DNA from: Burkholderia plantarii
Lineage (GTDB): Bacteria; Pseudomonadota; Gammaproteobacteria; Burkholderiales; Burkholderiaceae
Direction of reading: 5' to 3'
Length of the DNA stretch: 64,000 nucleotides
NCBI RefSeq assembly: GCF_001411805.1
Contig: NZ_CP007213.1
Coordinates: 3,596,001-3,660,000 of the forward strand
The notes under the pieces were generated by a model. That model did no database searches. It worked only from the letters and a program-made list of their open reading frames with translations, and was not told the DNA's origin. Positions 62,333 through 64,000 of this stretch are shown piece after piece (the stretch's first letter is position 1; each line of letters begins with the position of its first letter). The translations under genes and the position numbers were made by a program.

Positions 62333-62434
62333 GCAGGTGTCTCCGGTATCCGTCTGTCGGTGGCATGACGGTAACGCGGCGTGTCGGCGGCGAACTGCTG
62401 CTAGACTCAAAGCATCTTTAACTTCCATTCACAA

Positions 62435-63433
62435 GTGAGCGCCGTGACCGATGCCGTGCAAGCCGCCGATCTCGCGTTCTTCTCGACCCTCGCGGCCTCG
62501 GGCAGCCTGAGCGCGGCGGCGCGCGAGCTGGGGCTCACGCCGGCCGCGGTCAGCAAACGGCTCGCGCAGATGGAGCAGCGCGCCGGCGTGGCGCTCGTGA
62601 ACCGCACCACGCGGCGCATGGCGCTCACGCCCGAGGGCGACGTGTACCTGGAGCGTGCGCGCCGCATCCTCGACGAGATCCAGCAGTTGGGCGACCTGCT
62701 GACGAGCGCCAACGACCGGCCGCGCGGCCTGCTGCGCGTGAACGCCACGCTCGGCTTCGGGCGCGGCGCGGTGGGGCCGGCGATCTCGCGCTACGCGCGG
62801 CGCTATCCGGAGGTGGACGTGCAGTTGCAGCTGTCGGTCACGCCGCCGCCGCTCACCGACGACACGTTCGACGTCTGCATCCGCTTCGGCGAGCCGCCCG
62901 ATGCGCGCGTGGTGGCGCGCCGGCTCGCGCCGAACCGGCGCCTGCTGTGCGCGTCGCCGGCCTATCTGGCCGCACACGGCATGCCGCGCAAGCCGGCCGA
63001 TCTGGCGCGGCACAACTGCATCGGCATCCGCCAGGGCGACGAGGCCTACGGCGTCTGGCGCCTGACCCACGGCCGCGGCGCCGCGCGCACGACCGAGGCG
63101 GTGCGGATCGGCGGCAGCCTCACCACCAACGACGGCGAGATCGCGGTGAAATGGGCGCTCGACGGCCACGGCATCCTGATGCGCGCCGAATGGGATCTGC
63201 ACGACTATCTGGCCGACGGCCGGCTGGTGCTGGTGCTGCCGGGCTGCGAGACGCCCGCCGCCGACATCTACGCCGTCTATCCGCACCGGCTGCAGATGTC
63301 GGCGCGCGTGCGCACCTTCGTCGATTTCATCGCCGCCGAATTCGCGCAGCCGCGCGAGGCGCGGCCCGAGGGCCGCAAGGCGCGCGGGGCGATCGCCACC
63401 GCGCGCAAGGCGCCGCGTCGTAACGTCCGCTAA
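62435..63433 (+). CDS. LysR family regulator (probably of the tartrate/malate genes)
   Basis: The 332-aa protein has an N-terminal winged HTH (about residues 10-68: FFSTLAASGSLSAAARELGLTPAAVSKRLAQMEQRAGVALVNR) and a type-2 periplasmic-binding-like effector domain (about 90-305). The final 25 residues are basic and low-complexity. The most likely start is GTG 62435, with GTG 62444 as an alternative. It is divergent from the tartrate dehydrogenase gene (about 100 bp between), the usual arrangement for LysR regulators and their targets. DmlR-like regulators respond to malate or tartrate, which is inference here. Confidence 0.9.
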   Translation: MSAVTDAVQAADLAFFSTLAASGSLSAAARELGLTPAAVSKRLAQMEQRAGVALVNRTTRRMALTPEGDVYLERARRILDEIQQLGDLLTSANDRPRGLLRVNATLGFGRGAVGPAISRYARRYPEVDVQLQLSVTPPPLTDDTFDVCIRFGEPPDARVVARRLAPNRRLLCASPAYLAAHGMPRKPADLARHNCIGIRQGDEAYGVWRLTHGRGAARTTEAVRIGGSLTTNDGEIAVKWALDGHGILMRAEWDLHDYLADGRLVLVLPGCETPAADIYAVYPHRLQMSARVRTFVDFIAAEFAQPREARPEGRKARGAIATARKAPRRNVR

Positions 63434-63541
63434 CACGCGCCCACGGGCCGTCGATTGCCGCCGCACCGGCCGCGATGCTATCGTCGGCCGACGCGCCCAC
63501 GCCGGTACCGCGTGCCTCCGTCACTCCCTCCACGGACCCTG

Positions 63542-64000
63542 ATGACCCCGACCTCCCCCGCCCCGCAGCGGCCGACCACGCTCGGCCTGTTCCTGATCTT
63601 CGCCCGCATCGGCCTGACCAGCTTCGGCGGCGGCCTGAGCGGCTGGTTCCTGCGCGAGTTCGTCAACGAGCGCCGCTGGCTGTCCGAGGCCGAATTCCTC
63701 GACGGCCTCGCGCTGTCGCAGGCGCTGCCCGGCGTGAACGTGAAGAACCTCGCGATCTGGATCGGCTACCGGCTGCTCGGCTGGCGCGGCGCGACGGCGG
63801 GCTTCTGCGGCATCATCTTCCCGCCCGCGGTCGGCATCGTGCTGCTCGGCGTGCTGTTCTCGTCGATCACGCGCTTTCCGATCGCCCACATCGCGCTGGC
63901 GGGCGCGGCGGCCGCGGCGATCGGGCTGTCGCTGTCGATGGCGATCACCGCGGCGCGGCGCCTGCCGCGCCGCGTGGTGCCCTACGCGGTGTTCGCGGCC
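63542..64000 (+). CDS. Chromate transporter (CHR) family protein, 5' part
   Basis: The first 153 codons of a gene cut by the window end are seen, starting at ATG 63542 and open to 64000. The sequence TLGLFLIFARIGLTSFGGGLSGWFLREFVNERRWLSEAEFLDGLALSQALPGVNVKNLAIWIGYRLLG matches the CHR domain (PNVNxxxxxGG-type), membrane proteins exporting chromate in some bacteria. Bidomain ChrA proteins are about 400 residues, and single-domain ones about 200; the missing end decides which. It shares direction with the LysR gene 108 bp upstream. Confidence 0.85.
   Translation, partial: MTPTSPAPQRPTTLGLFLIFARIGLTSFGGGLSGWFLREFVNERRWLSEAEFLDGLALSQALPGVNVKNLAIWIGYRLLGWRGATAGFCGIIFPPAVGIVLLGVLFSSITRFPIAHIALAGAAAAAIGLSLSMAITAARRLPRRVVPYAVFAA

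Overview
The window is high-GC DNA (most ORFs have GC-rich third positions, giving many long antisense shadow ORFs). Gene content points to a Burkholderia-type betaproteobacterium: a methylcitrate operon of the acnD/prpF type under PrpR, hopanoid genes (hpnA, hpnB, ispH paralogue, hpnH), Burkholderia-style H-NS, an OprD porin, DUF748 and OpgC proteins, and many regulator/transporter pairs. No rRNA, tRNA, prophage, IS element or CRISPR array was seen. The gene mix (catabolic modules, transporters, regulators, few core genes) resembles a secondary chromosome, but that is inference. Species was not determined.

Layout. 0.1-6 kb: AsmA-like DUF748 protein and a DUF1254 lipoprotein, with three similar palindromic motifs around them. 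6.4-10.1 kb: a small DOPA-dioxygenase-like protein and a four-HMA-domain copper ATPase behind a textbook CueR-type promoter. 10.4-15.2 kb: a 51-aa protein, an Ala-rich membrane protein, an MgtC-like protein, an AGE-family epimerase and a thioesterase. 15.3-24.9 kb: prpB-prpC-acnD-prpF plus a CaiB-like CoA-transferase on the minus strand, with prpR divergent; a sigma-54 promoter and palindromes lie in the shared intergenic region. 25.2-27.6 kb: a Fur-box-controlled TonB-dependent siderophore receptor. 27.8-31.5 kb: a two-gene unit of a FeeM-like N-acyl amino acid synthase followed by a multi-TM GGDEF-EAL protein, the most interesting candidate signalling pair here. 32.2-34.2 kb: a broken fumarylacetoacetate hydrolase gene divergent from an IclR regulator.

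34.5-39.2 kb: an H-NS-like small protein, an acetyl-CoA-synthetase-like/GNAT protein with a shortened ATP-grasp, H-NS, and a small Cys-rich lipoprotein. 39.7-43.0 kb: a sigma-54 activator divergent from a GntP-family permease that has a near-perfect -24/-12 promoter. 43.3-52.6 kb: a small hypothetical protein, DedA-rhodanese fusion, OprD porin, XRE-cupin regulator, POT peptide transporter, OpgC protein, RarD and acylphosphatase. 52.8-59.5 kb: hopanoid genes hpnA, hpnB, ispH and hpnH, interrupted by an octamer minisatellite and a 14-residue-repeat Ala-rich coiled-coil protein. 59.6-64 kb: a tartrate/malate module (LysR, dehydrogenase, MFS transporter) and the 5' part of a chromate-transporter-family gene cut by the window end.

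Start codons were chosen from Shine-Dalgarno spacing and family N-termini. Several differ from the longest ORF, including GTG at 37876 and TTG at 41637 and 58305.
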